A stretch of 64,000 nucleotides of DNA, taken from assembly GCA_946186915.1 (NCBI GenBank), contig CAMHOY010000004.1:93000-156999 (forward strand). The letters are read 5' to 3'. Shown piece by piece: positions 7,247-16,980 of the stretch. Position 1 is the first letter of the stretch. Every line of letters starts with the position of its first letter. The notes beneath the pieces are model-generated. The model searched no databases and was not told the origin of the DNA. It saw only the letters and a program-made list of their open reading frames with translations. Origin of the DNA: an uncultured Bacteroidales bacterium (GTDB lineage Bacteria; Bacteroidota; Bacteroidia; Bacteroidales; Paludibacteraceae). A program made the position numbers and the translations under genes.

Positions 7247-9592
7247 ATGAAAGATAAGAATAGAATTCTTTCGAAAAGATTTTTCTCGGACAATGTAGCG
7301 GAGCTCGTAGTGGAAGCTCCGCTCATTGCGCGTAGCCGTAGAGCCGGCCATTTTGTGATCATCCGTGTGGATGCACAGTCAGAACGTGTTCCGTTGACCA
7401 TTGCCGGCGCGGATGTTGAAAAAGGTACTATCACTCTGGTGGTACAGCGTATCGGTGTTTCCACGCATAAACTGCTGGCTATGGAGCCGGGTGAATGTCT
7501 GCATGACATCGTTGGCCCATTAGGACGGGCAACACGCATCGAGAAGTACGGAACCGTTGTATGCGCTTGCGGCGGAGTGGGTGCTGCCCCGATGTTGCCT
7601 ATCGCTGAGGCTTTAAAGAAAGCCGGCAACAAAGTTATCACTGTGCTGGCGGCGCGTAACAAAGACCTGATCATCCTCAAGGACGAGTTGGCGCAATGGT
7701 CCGACGAGGTGATTGTCATGACGGACGACGGCTCAATGGGTAAGCAAGGCGTTGTGACCGTCGGCGTTGAAGAAGTGATCAACCGCGAGCAAGTGGATAA
7801 ATGTATCGCTATCGGTCCGGCCATCATGATGAAGTTCGTGGCGTTGACCACCGCCAAATACAACATCCCGACAGAGGCCTCGCTGAACACGATCATGGTC
7901 GATGGTACGGGAATGTGCGGTGCATGCCGTGTGACGGTAGGCGGCAAGACCAAGTTCGTCTGCGTGGATGGTCCGGAGTTCGATGCGCATGCCGTCGATT
8001 GGGACGAGATGCTGAGCCGTATGAGAGCCTTCAAGACCGAAGAGGCCGCTGCGATGGAGGAATATAAGACAGGTAAGCCTACCCCGTCCCTCCCTAAAGG
8101 GAAGGAGAAGGCTGTCAGCAATCAGCCCTCAGCAATCTGCTCTGTTCCTCCCTTCGAAGGCAAACCAAAAGACCGTGTAGCCATACCGCGTGTTCAAATG
8201 CCCGAACTGCGTCCTGAAGTGCGCGTGAAGAGTTTGCACGAAGAAGTTAACCAGGGTTTGACTTTCGAGCAGGCTATCACCGAGTCCCATCGTTGCCTCA
8301 ACTGCCCCAAACCTACTTGTGTGCAGGGCTGTCCGGTGAATATCAATATTCCGGGTTTCATCAAGACGCTTGAGAAAGGTGACATCCTCGGTGCGGCAGC
8401 AATTATCAAAGAGAGTTCGTCTCTGCCGGCAGTGTGCGGTCGTGTATGCCCGCAAGAGAAACAATGCGAGAGTCAGTGTATCCATCTCAAGATGGGTCAT
8501 CCGGCAGTAGCCATCGGTTACCTCGAGCGTTTCTGCGCAGACTATGCGAATGCGCAAGCGCAGTTAAACGTGCCGGAGGCACAGATAAACGCTCCGAAGG
8601 AGCAGTTAAACGCGGCTAAGCCGCAGTGTAAGATCGCGGTCGTCGGAAGTGGTCCTGCGGGCCTGACCTTTTCCGGTGACGCTGCAAAGTACGGCTATGA
8701 AGTACATGTGTTCGAGGCGCTGCATGAGATAGGCGGTGTACTCAAATACGGCATCCCCGAGTTCCGTCTGCCGAACAGCATCGTGGACACGGAGATAGAC
8801 GGCTTGCGTGCACTCGGTGTGCAGTTCCATGCCGACACGATCATCGGAAAGACCATCTCCGTCAAAGAACTCGAAGAGCAAGGCTTCAAGGGCATCTTCG
8901 TGGGTTCGGGAGCCGGACTGCCGCGCTTCATGAATATACCGGGCGAGAACCTGAATGGCGTGATGAGTTGCAACGAATACCTCACTCGCGTCAACCTCAT
9001 GGACGCTTCTAATCCTGCAACCGACACTCCGCTGCTGTACGGCAAGAACGTAGCCGTCATCGGTGGCGGTAACACCGCGATGGATGCAGTTCGTACTGCC
9101 AAACGTCTGGGGGCAGAGCACGCGATGATCATCTATCGTCGTTCGGAAGAAGAGATGCCGGCGCGTATCGAAGAGGTACATCATGCCAAACAAGAAGGCA
9201 TTGAGTTCATGACGCTGCATAACCCGATTGAGTACCATGCGGATGAGACCGGTCGTGTGAAGGAAGCGGTGCTGCAAGTGATGGAACTCGGTGAACCCGA
9301 TGAGAGCGGACGCCGCAGTCCTGTTCCTGTAGAAGGAAAGACCGTCACCCTTCCGGTGGACCTCGTGATAGTAGCTGTAGGTGTAAGTCCGAATCCGTTG
9401 ATCCCGTCCAGTGTCGAAGGACTGGAGATCAGCAAGAAAGGTACTATCGTGGTGAACGATGGCATGCAGTCGGCTATTCCAACGATCTTCGCCGGTGGCG
9501 ATATCGTTCGCGGAGGAGCCACTGTCATTCTTGCGATGAGTGACGGCCGCAAGGCTGCGGCTGCTATGCATGAGTACTTGGAGAAAGTTTAG
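7247..9592 (+). CDS. fused FAD/NAD-binding reductase subunit (NfnA/PyrK-like) and GltD-like NADPH glutamate synthase subunit (NfnB-like)
   Basis: N-terminal half with GTGMCGACRV Fe-S motif; C-terminal half with CLNCPKPTCVQGCPVNINIPGFI and VVGSGPAGLTF. Confidence 0.9.
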   Translation: MKDKNRILSKRFFSDNVAELVVEAPLIARSRRAGHFVIIRVDAQSERVPLTIAGADVEKGTITLVVQRIGVSTHKLLAMEPGECLHDIVGPLGRATRIEKYGTVVCACGGVGAAPMLPIAEALKKAGNKVITVLAARNKDLIILKDELAQWSDEVIVMTDDGSMGKQGVVTVGVEEVINREQVDKCIAIGPAIMMKFVALTTAKYNIPTEASLNTIMVDGTGMCGACRVTVGGKTKFVCVDGPEFDAHAVDWDEMLSRMRAFKTEEAAAMEEYKTGKPTPSLPKGKEKAVSNQPSAICSVPPFEGKPKDRVAIPRVQMPELRPEVRVKSLHEEVNQGLTFEQAITESHRCLNCPKPTCVQGCPVNINIPGFIKTLEKGDILGAAAIIKESSSLPAVCGRVCPQEKQCESQCIHLKMGHPAVAIGYLERFCADYANAQAQLNVPEAQINAPKEQLNAAKPQCKIAVVGSGPAGLTFSGDAAKYGYEVHVFEALHEIGGVLKYGIPEFRLPNSIVDTEIDGLRALGVQFHADTIIGKTISVKELEEQGFKGIFVGSGAGLPRFMNIPGENLNGVMSCNEYLTRVNLMDASNPATDTPLLYGKNVAVIGGGNTAMDAVRTAKRLGAEHAMIIYRRSEEEMPARIEEVHHAKQEGIEFMTLHNPIEYHADETGRVKEAVLQVMELGEPDESGRRSPVPVEGKTVTLPVDLVIVAVGVSPNPLIPSSVEGLEISKKGTIVVNDGMQSAIPTIFAGGDIVRGGATVILAMSDGRKAAAAMHEYLEKV
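8081..8111. repeat. small palindromic C/G-rich element inside the fusion linker
   Basis: ACCCCGTCCCTCCCTAAAGGGAAGGAGAAGG; shares TCCCTAAAGGGAAGG with 4893-4907. Confidence 0.6.
8115..8142. repeat. heptad array TCAGCAA TCAGCCC TCAGCAA TCTGCTC within CDS
   Basis: Exact 7-bp period. Confidence 0.85.
8561..8632. repeat. 21-bp tandem array of three hairpins within CDS
   Basis: CAGTTAAACGTGCCGGAGG / CAGATAAACGCTCCGAAGG / CAGTTAAACGCGGCTAAGC / CAGTGTAAG; CAG anchors at 8561, 8582, 8603 and 8624. Confidence 0.95.
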
Positions 9593-9614
9593 AGTTTAGA
9601 GTTTAGTGTTTAGA
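9587..9614. repeat. heptad array (GTTTAGA)2 GTTTAGT GTTTAGA
   Basis: Exact 7-bp period; first unit carries the TAG stop of the fusion gene. Confidence 0.9.
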
Positions 9615-9651
9615 GAAGTCTTCTAATTGATAGTTGACAATTAGTTGAAAA

Positions 9652-11043
9652 GTGAAAATCCTTCTTTCGCTTATATTATCGATTAACTTTCTGACGAGCC
9701 ATCCGTTAACCGGACAGGCGAATATGTCCGTGTTGGTGCAGAACCTGAATACGGGCGAGGTGATAGACAGTTATCGCGCAGACAAAGTGGTACCACCGGC
9801 ATCGGTGATGAAGTTACTGACGACCGGTGCTGCATTGGAGATGTTGGGTCCCGGCTATCGTTTTCCTACCGTATTAGAGTACACCGGATCGATAGAGAAC
9901 GGGGTGTTACGCGGTGACTTGTTTATTCACGGCAGTTGTGATCCTTCGCTGGGTTGGAAAGGCCGAACGGCTTTCTTGGACCAATGGGTGAAAGCGGTGC
10001 AGAAAGCCGGAATCAGAAAGATTGAAGGTGCCGTGATAGCCGACATGACGCTTCTGGACGGCGATGCGCAGAACCCCAACTGGCTCTGTGAGGACGCGGG
10101 AAACTATTATGCCCCGGGTATCTTTGGCGTCAATTACTACGGTAACACGATGAATATCGTGCTGCAGAGCGGTGAACCGGGCAGTGTAGCGAGAGTGATC
10201 AAGACCGAGCCGGAAGTAGAAGATATCGTCTTCATCAATCGTATCCGATGTGACAAGATCCAATACGACGGTGCTTTTGTAAGCGGTTTGCCATACAGCC
10301 GCGAGCGCTACCTGACAGGAGCCGTGCCGTCTAACTTGGGTACTTTCGGTGTGAAAGGAGACTTGCCGAACCCCGGATTGCTGTTGGCGCGTCATTTCAC
10401 GGCACGTCTGCGCGAAGCGGGAGTGGCGGTGAAGCGAGATGCCACTTTTGAAGCCGATTATAATCCGTTGTCGCCTCCTCGGACAGAATTGTATGTCCAT
10501 TATTCGGAACCGCTCTCGGAAATCATCAAAGAGACGAATGTCAATAGCAACAATCTGTATGCCGAGTCGCTTTTCCGCCATCTTGGAACACGCTATACCT
10601 TGCCGGGTACGATTCATAACAGTCAGGATCTACTGCGCGACTATTGGCGCCGCCGCGGTGTAGCTATTCAGAATGCGATCATCAAAGACGGCTGCGGTCT
10701 GGCTCCGCAAGATGCGGTGAGTGCACAGACGTTCGTACAAATGCTGACAGTAATGCTTCGCAGTCAGAATGTCGATGCATGGATGGCCTCGCTGCCGGTG
10801 AGCGGACAAAGCGGGACACTCAAGAGTCTTTGTCCGAAGACAGAACTGGAAGGACGTATTCATGCCAAGAGCGGAACGATAGCCGGCACGAAGAATTTCG
10901 CAGGATATATCGACATGCCCAACGGCGATACTTGGGTCTTTGCCATTCTCATCAATTCGGCACCTGGCAAAGCGAAGAATATACAGACGGTAATTCAGCA
11001 ATACCTGTTGGAGTTGGTAAAGAGTGAAAGAGTGAAAGAATGA
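9652..11043 (+). CDS. dacB: D-alanyl-D-alanine carboxypeptidase / PBP4 family
   Basis: PPASVMKLLTT (SxxK), TNVNSNNLYAE (SxN-like), HAKSGTI (KSG). Confidence 0.92.
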   Translation: MKILLSLILSINFLTSHPLTGQANMSVLVQNLNTGEVIDSYRADKVVPPASVMKLLTTGAALEMLGPGYRFPTVLEYTGSIENGVLRGDLFIHGSCDPSLGWKGRTAFLDQWVKAVQKAGIRKIEGAVIADMTLLDGDAQNPNWLCEDAGNYYAPGIFGVNYYGNTMNIVLQSGEPGSVARVIKTEPEVEDIVFINRIRCDKIQYDGAFVSGLPYSRERYLTGAVPSNLGTFGVKGDLPNPGLLLARHFTARLREAGVAVKRDATFEADYNPLSPPRTELYVHYSEPLSEIIKETNVNSNNLYAESLFRHLGTRYTLPGTIHNSQDLLRDYWRRRGVAIQNAIIKDGCGLAPQDAVSAQTFVQMLTVMLRSQNVDAWMASLPVSGQSGTLKSLCPKTELEGRIHAKSGTIAGTKNFAGYIDMPNGDTWVFAILINSAPGKAKNIQTVIQQYLLELVKSERVKE

Positions 11044-11046
11044 AAG
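11022..11046. repeat. octamer array GAGTGAAA GAGTGAAA GAATGAAA
   Basis: 8-bp period; supplies the dacB TGA stop and the birA ATG start. Confidence 0.9.
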
Positions 11047-11753
11047 TTGAACGGACAGAGAGCACCAACACCCTGCTCAAAGACCTGATCGCCAGTGGTC
11101 AACAGCCTGCGTTTATCTATGCGGATTACCAGACGGCAGGGCGCGGCCAGACTGGAAACGGATGGGAGAGTGAAGAGGGAAAGAACCTGTTGTGCTCGAT
11201 AGTGTTGCCGCCGAGGCAGAACCTCTTTGAGTTGAATGTGGTTGTTGCCGTCGCTGTGCGGCGTTTGTTAGGCGAGGGGTTTACCATCAAGTGGCCGAAC
11301 GATATCTATTGGGGCGATAAGAAAATAGCCGGGATACTGATAGAGAACGCTATCATCGGGAATGAACTCCGGTACTCGATTGCAGGGATAGGACTGAATG
11401 TGAACCAGACGGAATGGAGAAGCGATGCCCCGAATCCTGTTTCGTTAAAGCAGCTGACAGGCAAGACGTACTCCATCGACGAGATGATGCAAGGATTGTA
11501 CGCCGAAGTGCAAAAGGCATTGCAGGAGGAAGTATGGGAGGAGTATAAAACGCATTTATACAGAAGAGAAGGGTTCTGGCCTTTCGTAGAAAGAGCAGTG
11601 AGTGTCGCGCCGACGATGAATGCCGGAAAAGGAATAGAGGGCGTGTTCATGGCGCAAATCCAAGATGTCTTGCCGACAGGCGAGATCGTGTTAAGAGACG
11701 AAAACAACAAAGAACGAATATATCATTTTAAACAAATACGATACGTATTATAA
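11040..11753 (+). CDS. birA: biotin--[acetyl-CoA-carboxylase] ligase, lacking an N-terminal DNA-binding domain
   Basis: QTAGRGQTGNGWESEEGKNLLCSIVL; IKWPNDIYWGDKKIAGILIE. Confidence 0.93.
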   Translation: MKVERTESTNTLLKDLIASGQQPAFIYADYQTAGRGQTGNGWESEEGKNLLCSIVLPPRQNLFELNVVVAVAVRRLLGEGFTIKWPNDIYWGDKKIAGILIENAIIGNELRYSIAGIGLNVNQTEWRSDAPNPVSLKQLTGKTYSIDEMMQGLYAEVQKALQEEVWEEYKTHLYRREGFWPFVERAVSVAPTMNAGKGIEGVFMAQIQDVLPTGEIVLRDENNKERIYHFKQIRYVL

Positions 11754-11779
11754 TTTGTAATTTTAAATTTACTATCTAT

Positions 11780-12913
11780 ATGCAGACAATTATCATTACC
11801 GGCGGTGCCGGATTTATCGGAAGTCATGTGGTACGGTTGTTTGTGAACAAGTATCCGGACTATCGTATCATCAATCTGGATAAGTTGACGTACGCAGGTA
11901 ACCTGGCAAACCTGAAGGATATCGAAGACAAGCCGAACTACCGCTTTGTGCGCGCGGACATATGCGACTTTGACACGATTTATGCATTGATGCAAGAGGA
12001 ACATGTGACGGGTGTGATTCACTTGGCAGCAGAGAGTCATGTGGACCGCTCCATCAAAGATCCGTTCACTTTCGCGCGAACCAACGTGATGGGTACATTG
12101 TCGATGTTGCAGGCTGCAAAATTGTACTGGGAGAGCCTGCCGGAGAAATACGAAGGCAAGCGCTTCTATCATATATCCACCGATGAAGTGTACGGTGCCT
12201 TGGAGATGACTCATCCTGAAGGCATCGAACCGCCTTTCACCACCAAGGCCTCGTCCGGGGAACACCATCTTGCTTATGGTGAAGACTTTTTCTATGAGAC
12301 GACGAAATACAATCCTCATTCGCCCTATTCGGCATCGAAAGCATCGAGTGATCATTTCGTGCGTGCGTTTCATGATACCTACGGTATGCCGACGATCGTG
12401 ACGAACTGCTCGAACAACTACGGACCGTACCAGTTCCCAGAGAAACTCATTCCGTTGTTCATCAATAATATCCGTCATCGCAAACCACTTCCGGTGTACG
12501 GCAAGGGTGAGAACGTACGTGATTGGTTGTTCGTGGAGGATCACGCGCGCGCGATCGATATTATATATCATAAAGGAGTGATTGCCGAGACATACAACAT
12601 CGGCGGTTTCAATGAATGGAAGAATATCGATATCATCAAGACGGTGATCAAGACTGTTGACCGATTGTTAGGCCGTCCGGAAGGTGCGGACCTGGACCTC
12701 ATTACCTATGTCACCGATCGCGCAGGACACGACATGCGCTATGCGATTGACTCCACGAAGTTACAGCGCGAACTTGGTTGGGAACCTTCGCTCCAATTCG
12801 AAGAAGGCATCGAGCGCACCGTACGCTGGTATCTCGACAATCAGGAGTGGCTCGATAATATCACCTCCGGTGAGTACGAGAAATACTACGAAGACATGTA
12901 TAAAAACCGCTGA
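11780..12913 (+). CDS. rfbB: dTDP-glucose 4,6-dehydratase
   Basis: TGGAGFIGSHVVRLF, AAESHVDRSI, SPYSASKASSDHFVRA. Confidence 0.95.
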   Translation: MQTIIITGGAGFIGSHVVRLFVNKYPDYRIINLDKLTYAGNLANLKDIEDKPNYRFVRADICDFDTIYALMQEEHVTGVIHLAAESHVDRSIKDPFTFARTNVMGTLSMLQAAKLYWESLPEKYEGKRFYHISTDEVYGALEMTHPEGIEPPFTTKASSGEHHLAYGEDFFYETTKYNPHSPYSASKASSDHFVRAFHDTYGMPTIVTNCSNNYGPYQFPEKLIPLFINNIRHRKPLPVYGKGENVRDWLFVEDHARAIDIIYHKGVIAETYNIGGFNEWKNIDIIKTVIKTVDRLLGRPEGADLDLITYVTDRAGHDMRYAIDSTKLQRELGWEPSLQFEEGIERTVRWYLDNQEWLDNITSGEYEKYYEDMYKNR

Positions 12914-12927
12914 TTATAATATCCGGC

Positions 12928-12967
12928 GAATCAGAATCCGAATGCCTAAATGGCAGGCGATTCGCAG
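12928..12967. terminator. hairpin between convergent genes, possible bidirectional terminator
   Basis: GCGAATC ... TGCC-TAAAT-GGCA ... GATTCGC nested inverted repeat; no clear U tract. Confidence 0.45.
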
Positions 12968-12978
12968 CGCCAACTATC

Positions 12979-13824
12979 TCATCCGTTCCGATAAGCCTTA
13001 GGCGTGACACCTACGTGGCTCTTGAAGAATCGGTTGAAGAAGGCTACGTTGTCAAATCCCAAACTCAAAGCTATCTCTTTGATCTGCTGATTCGTTATCT
13101 TCAATTGCGACTTGGCGTCGGTGATGATGGCCTCAACGATAATATCTCCAGCTGTGCGGTCGCCGACAGACTTGATGGTGGAGCAGAGGTGGGGTAAAGT
13201 GAGACGCAGTGCATCGGCGTATTGGCTCACGTGATGCCATTCATGGTAATGTTGCAGTACGAGTTGGCAATAATCCTGGTATATCTCCGTCTTGCGGTCC
13301 ATCGGTTTGACGAGATACTCGTCTTGCTCATGCGCATACTTCGCGTAACTTGTCTGCAGCAGATTGAATATATGCACCATCTTCTCGGAGTCAAGCATGG
13401 TGGGCTCGGCATTCAGTGCCGCAACAATCGTATCATACATGGAGCATAGCACTTGGGCATGGTTCTCACTGATACTCAGTTTGGGAGAGTGCAGTTGAAG
13501 TGCTGAAAGCGACATGCGGTTGTTGATGGTATATTTCTCGAGGAACTTGCTTCCGAAAACAATCCAGTAAACCAGCGCATCGTCTGAGAACTCACGGATC
13601 AGCAAGAAACTGCCCGGCTCAAGGAGCAGTACATCGTTTGCTTTGAAATCGTATTCGGTAACATTAATCGTTGCATGCGCTGTTCCGCGAACGAGCAACG
13701 CATATACGCCGCACGTGATCTTACACGGATAACGACCATACTCATTCATCAGTTTACCACTGGCATCACCGATCATATAATCGCCGTACGGGCAGTCAAC
13801 AATAGGGATATTATTCTCTTTCAT
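12979..13824 (-). CDS. AraC family transcriptional regulator
   Basis: C-terminal IKEIALSLGFDNVAFFNRFFKSHVGVTPKAYR. Confidence 0.92.
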   Translation of the reverse strand: MKENNIPIVDCPYGDYMIGDASGKLMNEYGRYPCKITCGVYALLVRGTAHATINVTEYDFKANDVLLLEPGSFLLIREFSDDALVYWIVFGSKFLEKYTINNRMSLSALQLHSPKLSISENHAQVLCSMYDTIVAALNAEPTMLDSEKMVHIFNLLQTSYAKYAHEQDEYLVKPMDRKTEIYQDYCQLVLQHYHEWHHVSQYADALRLTLPHLCSTIKSVGDRTAGDIIVEAIITDAKSQLKITNQQIKEIALSLGFDNVAFFNRFFKSHVGVTPKAYRNG

Positions 13825-13849
13825 CTTAATAAAAGTATCAAAATCGCTT

Positions 13850-13882
13850 GCAAAGATAGTACTTTTTTTTGAACTATGCAAA
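13850..13882 (-). promoter_or_regulatory. Bacteroidetes-type promoter for araC-like gene
   Basis: Reverse complement TTTGCATAGTTCAAAAAAAAGTACTATCTTTGC. Confidence 0.65.
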
Positions 13883-13918
13883 TAAATCGTGTGTTTTTCA
13901 TAAAAAAGACAGCAGTAC

Positions 13919-13950
13919 TTGCATATATGCAAATTTTATTGTAATTTTGC
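13919..13950 (+). promoter_or_regulatory. Bacteroidetes-type promoter for OmpA-family gene
   Basis: TTGCATATATGCAAATTTTATTGTAATTTTGC. Confidence 0.7.
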
Positions 13951-13970
13951 ACCGCAAAATTCAGTTACAT

Positions 13971-15569
13971 ATGAGACGTGTTATAAGTTTGTGTATTTTT
14001 TTGCCAATGGCTTTCGGTGCATGGGGGCAAGTCAAGTTACCGCAAGTGCGGTCGTTGGAGAGTCAGGGCTGGCAAGTGCAGCACTCCGTGATGAGTTGGG
14101 ATTCTCTGAGCATCTATTTTTCCGCTAGAGGTCCGCAGGATCACAGTTATGAACTTTATATGCTGCGTGCCGAGGGTTTCCGGTGGGGTAGTCCTGAGCG
14201 TATTGTGGCGCTATGTACGGATGCAGATGAGTGCTGGCCAACGATTAGCAGTGATGAAGGGATGATACTTTACGTGGTGGAAAATCATATCTGGCGGGCA
14301 TGGTATCGCGGCGGCCAATGGACGGAGGCAGCGCCAATCATTATCACCAACGGGCATGATAACAAACCCCAACTGCTGGAGGATAACCATACGTTGCTTT
14401 TCGAGCGTCAAGAGGAGACCAAGAAAGGGAATGGACCTTGGCAATCTTGTACCGCTACTATGATAGATGATCACAACTGGACCTTTCCTCAGGTCTATAC
14501 CGAACGTCCTCAGGCAAGCCCCATTTTGGCTTTAAGCGGAACGATTATTGATGCGAAGAGCGGACGACCGTTATCGAAGGGTCGTGTGATGGTATATGAT
14601 GCCGTGAATGAGCAATTGAAGCAGACAGCACGCGTCCATCCGGCAACAGGACGTTGGCGTGTTGCCTTGGCAGCCAAACAGCAATATCGCATCGCGCTGA
14701 CTGCAGAAGGGTATTCATATCATTATATAGATGTACGTACGGACGCGCTCAGCGCGCGCGAAGAACGCGGAGTAGGAGAAATCACATTGAATAATAAGTT
14801 GGCACTGACGATTAACACGTACGATGCCGAGACACAGGATGTTCTCGCTTCCAAGAAGAGTGTGTTGCCGCTTCGCAAGATGCATGAGGTGGCGTTGGAG
14901 CATCCGGGCTATGCTGATACATCGTTGATGGTGAACACCCTTCGACCGACTGTTTTTACAGAGACGGAGTTGGATATACCCCTGCATCCGAAAAAAAGCC
15001 TGCATCATTTTCGTGTGTCCAATAGGCAAGATAATACACCTGTGCCGGAGGCGACGTTGCGATTGAACGGTCAGGAGACGACCTTAGATACAGCGTTGCG
15101 TATAGGTCGAGAGGCATCGCTGCAAGTATCTGCCCCCGGCTATCTTTTCTTCGACACATTGATTCACACAGGCAATGACACTCAGGAACGCATGGTTGAG
15201 GTAGGGTTGCAACCCTTGCAAAAAGACCTGGTGTTGCAGTTACGCAATATTCAATTTGAATACGCATCCTATGAATTGACAGAGAGTTCCAACACTGCTT
15301 TGGAAGCCTTGGCGCAATTGATGTTCATCAATCCCACACTCCGTATAGAACTCTCGGCTCATACCGACGATCAAGGTTCTGACCGTTATAACGATCGTTT
15401 GTCCACTTTGCGCGGGGAAGCGGTGACCAATTGGCTTGTTCAACGCGGCATAGATGGCCAACGAATGGAAGCTAAGGGATATGGTAAGCGTAAGCCATTG
15501 GTGCCTAATGATAGTGATGAGAACAGGGCATTGAACAGGCGAGTAGAGATTAAAGTGATTGAATTCTAA
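13971..15569 (+). CDS. OmpA-family outer-membrane protein with PD40-like N-terminal region
   Basis: Signal peptide MRRVISLCIFLPMAFGAWG; C-terminal IELSAHTDDQGSDRYNDRLSTLRGEAVTNWLVQRGI...NRRVEIKV. Confidence 0.9.
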   Translation: MRRVISLCIFLPMAFGAWGQVKLPQVRSLESQGWQVQHSVMSWDSLSIYFSARGPQDHSYELYMLRAEGFRWGSPERIVALCTDADECWPTISSDEGMILYVVENHIWRAWYRGGQWTEAAPIIITNGHDNKPQLLEDNHTLLFERQEETKKGNGPWQSCTATMIDDHNWTFPQVYTERPQASPILALSGTIIDAKSGRPLSKGRVMVYDAVNEQLKQTARVHPATGRWRVALAAKQQYRIALTAEGYSYHYIDVRTDALSAREERGVGEITLNNKLALTINTYDAETQDVLASKKSVLPLRKMHEVALEHPGYADTSLMVNTLRPTVFTETELDIPLHPKKSLHHFRVSNRQDNTPVPEATLRLNGQETTLDTALRIGREASLQVSAPGYLFFDTLIHTGNDTQERMVEVGLQPLQKDLVLQLRNIQFEYASYELTESSNTALEALAQLMFINPTLRIELSAHTDDQGSDRYNDRLSTLRGEAVTNWLVQRGIDGQRMEAKGYGKRKPLVPNDSDENRALNRRVEIKVIEF

Positions 15570-15573
15570 GCTT

Positions 15574-16980
15574 ATGAAACGATATTTTTTTCTATCTGTC
15601 TTTTGTTTTGCATGCTTGTGCGTGATGACACAAGAGAAATACAGTGTAGTATTGGAACAGAGCAAGCAACGAAGCCCCTACGAGGCTATTTATTTACTGA
15701 TGGATTACCAGCATTGGAAGCCGGAATTGCCGGCGGTGTACTATGAGATAGGTAATTATTGCTATGATTTGTTACCTACTCGCAACGCGTTGCATAACTA
15801 CGAGGAGTTGATGACCCTCCTCTATCAATCCCGTCTGTTTTATGGCAACTGTCTGCACTTTGCCAAAGACCAAAAACTGCCCGGATGGCAGTATAAAGAA
15901 ATAGCGGGAGATGCCAAGCGCATAGAGTATATCCAATTAGAACAATATATTCGTCCACGCTTGGCAGAGATTAAACGTCAACAGACGGCCTGCGACTCTA
16001 TTCACAATAGTTTCGTGCGGATGGCAGAGCGCTATAATAACTGTCAGTCTCTCTTTGCGAATTTCCTGACGCGTTATACTAGAGAAAAGACCGCGCACTT
16101 ACAGTTAAAGCCCGAAGAGCGTACGATGTTAGTGCGTCTTCAACAGACAGCAGACAGTTTGGAGCAGGACATAGAGACCTATCAACAGGCATTGGCCCTG
16201 CAGGCAATCGAAGGTTATACCCCTACTTTCCGAAAAGAGGAGATTGTGCTTTACCGTCTGGATGGCTTGACGCATACAGACTTTCTGCAAAATGACATTG
16301 CGCTATGGGATTATAGTCAATGGGTAAGTAAGTTCTTGGACGAGCAGGAAAACGTCTATGAGCGTTTGTATTCAGACTTGGCAAAAGAGAAAAAACAATT
16401 AGAGAAACAAACGGCGCGCTACCTCTCCGGTCAATCTATATCCGGGAAGACGGATGGATCTTTGATGGGACGTTGTGCTCGTTTAGGCCTACATACGCCG
16501 ATGACGGATTCTATTCAGTCAATGCAACAACTTGTGCGACACGGCGCTGCAGAACAGTCGATCGCCAAGACACCCCAACCACAGAATATCCGCGAGTTCA
16601 TTCCTGTTTTGCAAGTCGCAATGACCGCCTACTCGGCTATGCCGGACAGTGCACAACAGTTGATGATAAATCATATCATTGAGATGGCAGAGCCGTTGCG
16701 TATCCAGCATCAAGCGACCTATACTCATCCTGTCTCGGGAGAGGAGATGCACTACATGCCTCAAGGAGGCGAGAAGGTACTTTGTTTACTACCTGACGAT
16801 AACGCCTTCCGCTGTGTAGTGTATAATGAGCACGGAACACGGGTGTTGATGTTGACTCGTGAGATGGAATTTCAACGTGCACTCTTATGGATAGAGGCCG
16901 AGCAGCCGCTTGTGTGCACTAAGATCACCGGTGGTCAATGGGCACTTGTGACCGATAAAAACCTTTATTTCTTAGAATAA
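15574..16980 (+). CDS. hypothetical exported coiled-coil protein
   Basis: Signal-like N-terminus MKRYFFLSVFCFACLCVM; TAATG overlap with aroB. Confidence 0.65.
   Translation: MKRYFFLSVFCFACLCVMTQEKYSVVLEQSKQRSPYEAIYLLMDYQHWKPELPAVYYEIGNYCYDLLPTRNALHNYEELMTLLYQSRLFYGNCLHFAKDQKLPGWQYKEIAGDAKRIEYIQLEQYIRPRLAEIKRQQTACDSIHNSFVRMAERYNNCQSLFANFLTRYTREKTAHLQLKPEERTMLVRLQQTADSLEQDIETYQQALALQAIEGYTPTFRKEEIVLYRLDGLTHTDFLQNDIALWDYSQWVSKFLDEQENVYERLYSDLAKEKKQLEKQTARYLSGQSISGKTDGSLMGRCARLGLHTPMTDSIQSMQQLVRHGAAEQSIAKTPQPQNIREFIPVLQVAMTAYSAMPDSAQQLMINHIIEMAEPLRIQHQATYTHPVSGEEMHYMPQGGEKVLCLLPDDNAFRCVVYNEHGTRVLMLTREMEFQRALLWIEAEQPLVCTKITGGQWALVTDKNLYFLE

Noticed and set aside
6362-7351. 329-aa minus ORF opposite deoC
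   Set aside because: Shadow of deoC and the following fusion gene start.
8606-9571. 321-aa minus ORF opposite the NfnA/NfnB-like fusion
   Set aside because: Shadow ORF; the opposite strand encodes conserved Rossmann and Fe-S motifs.
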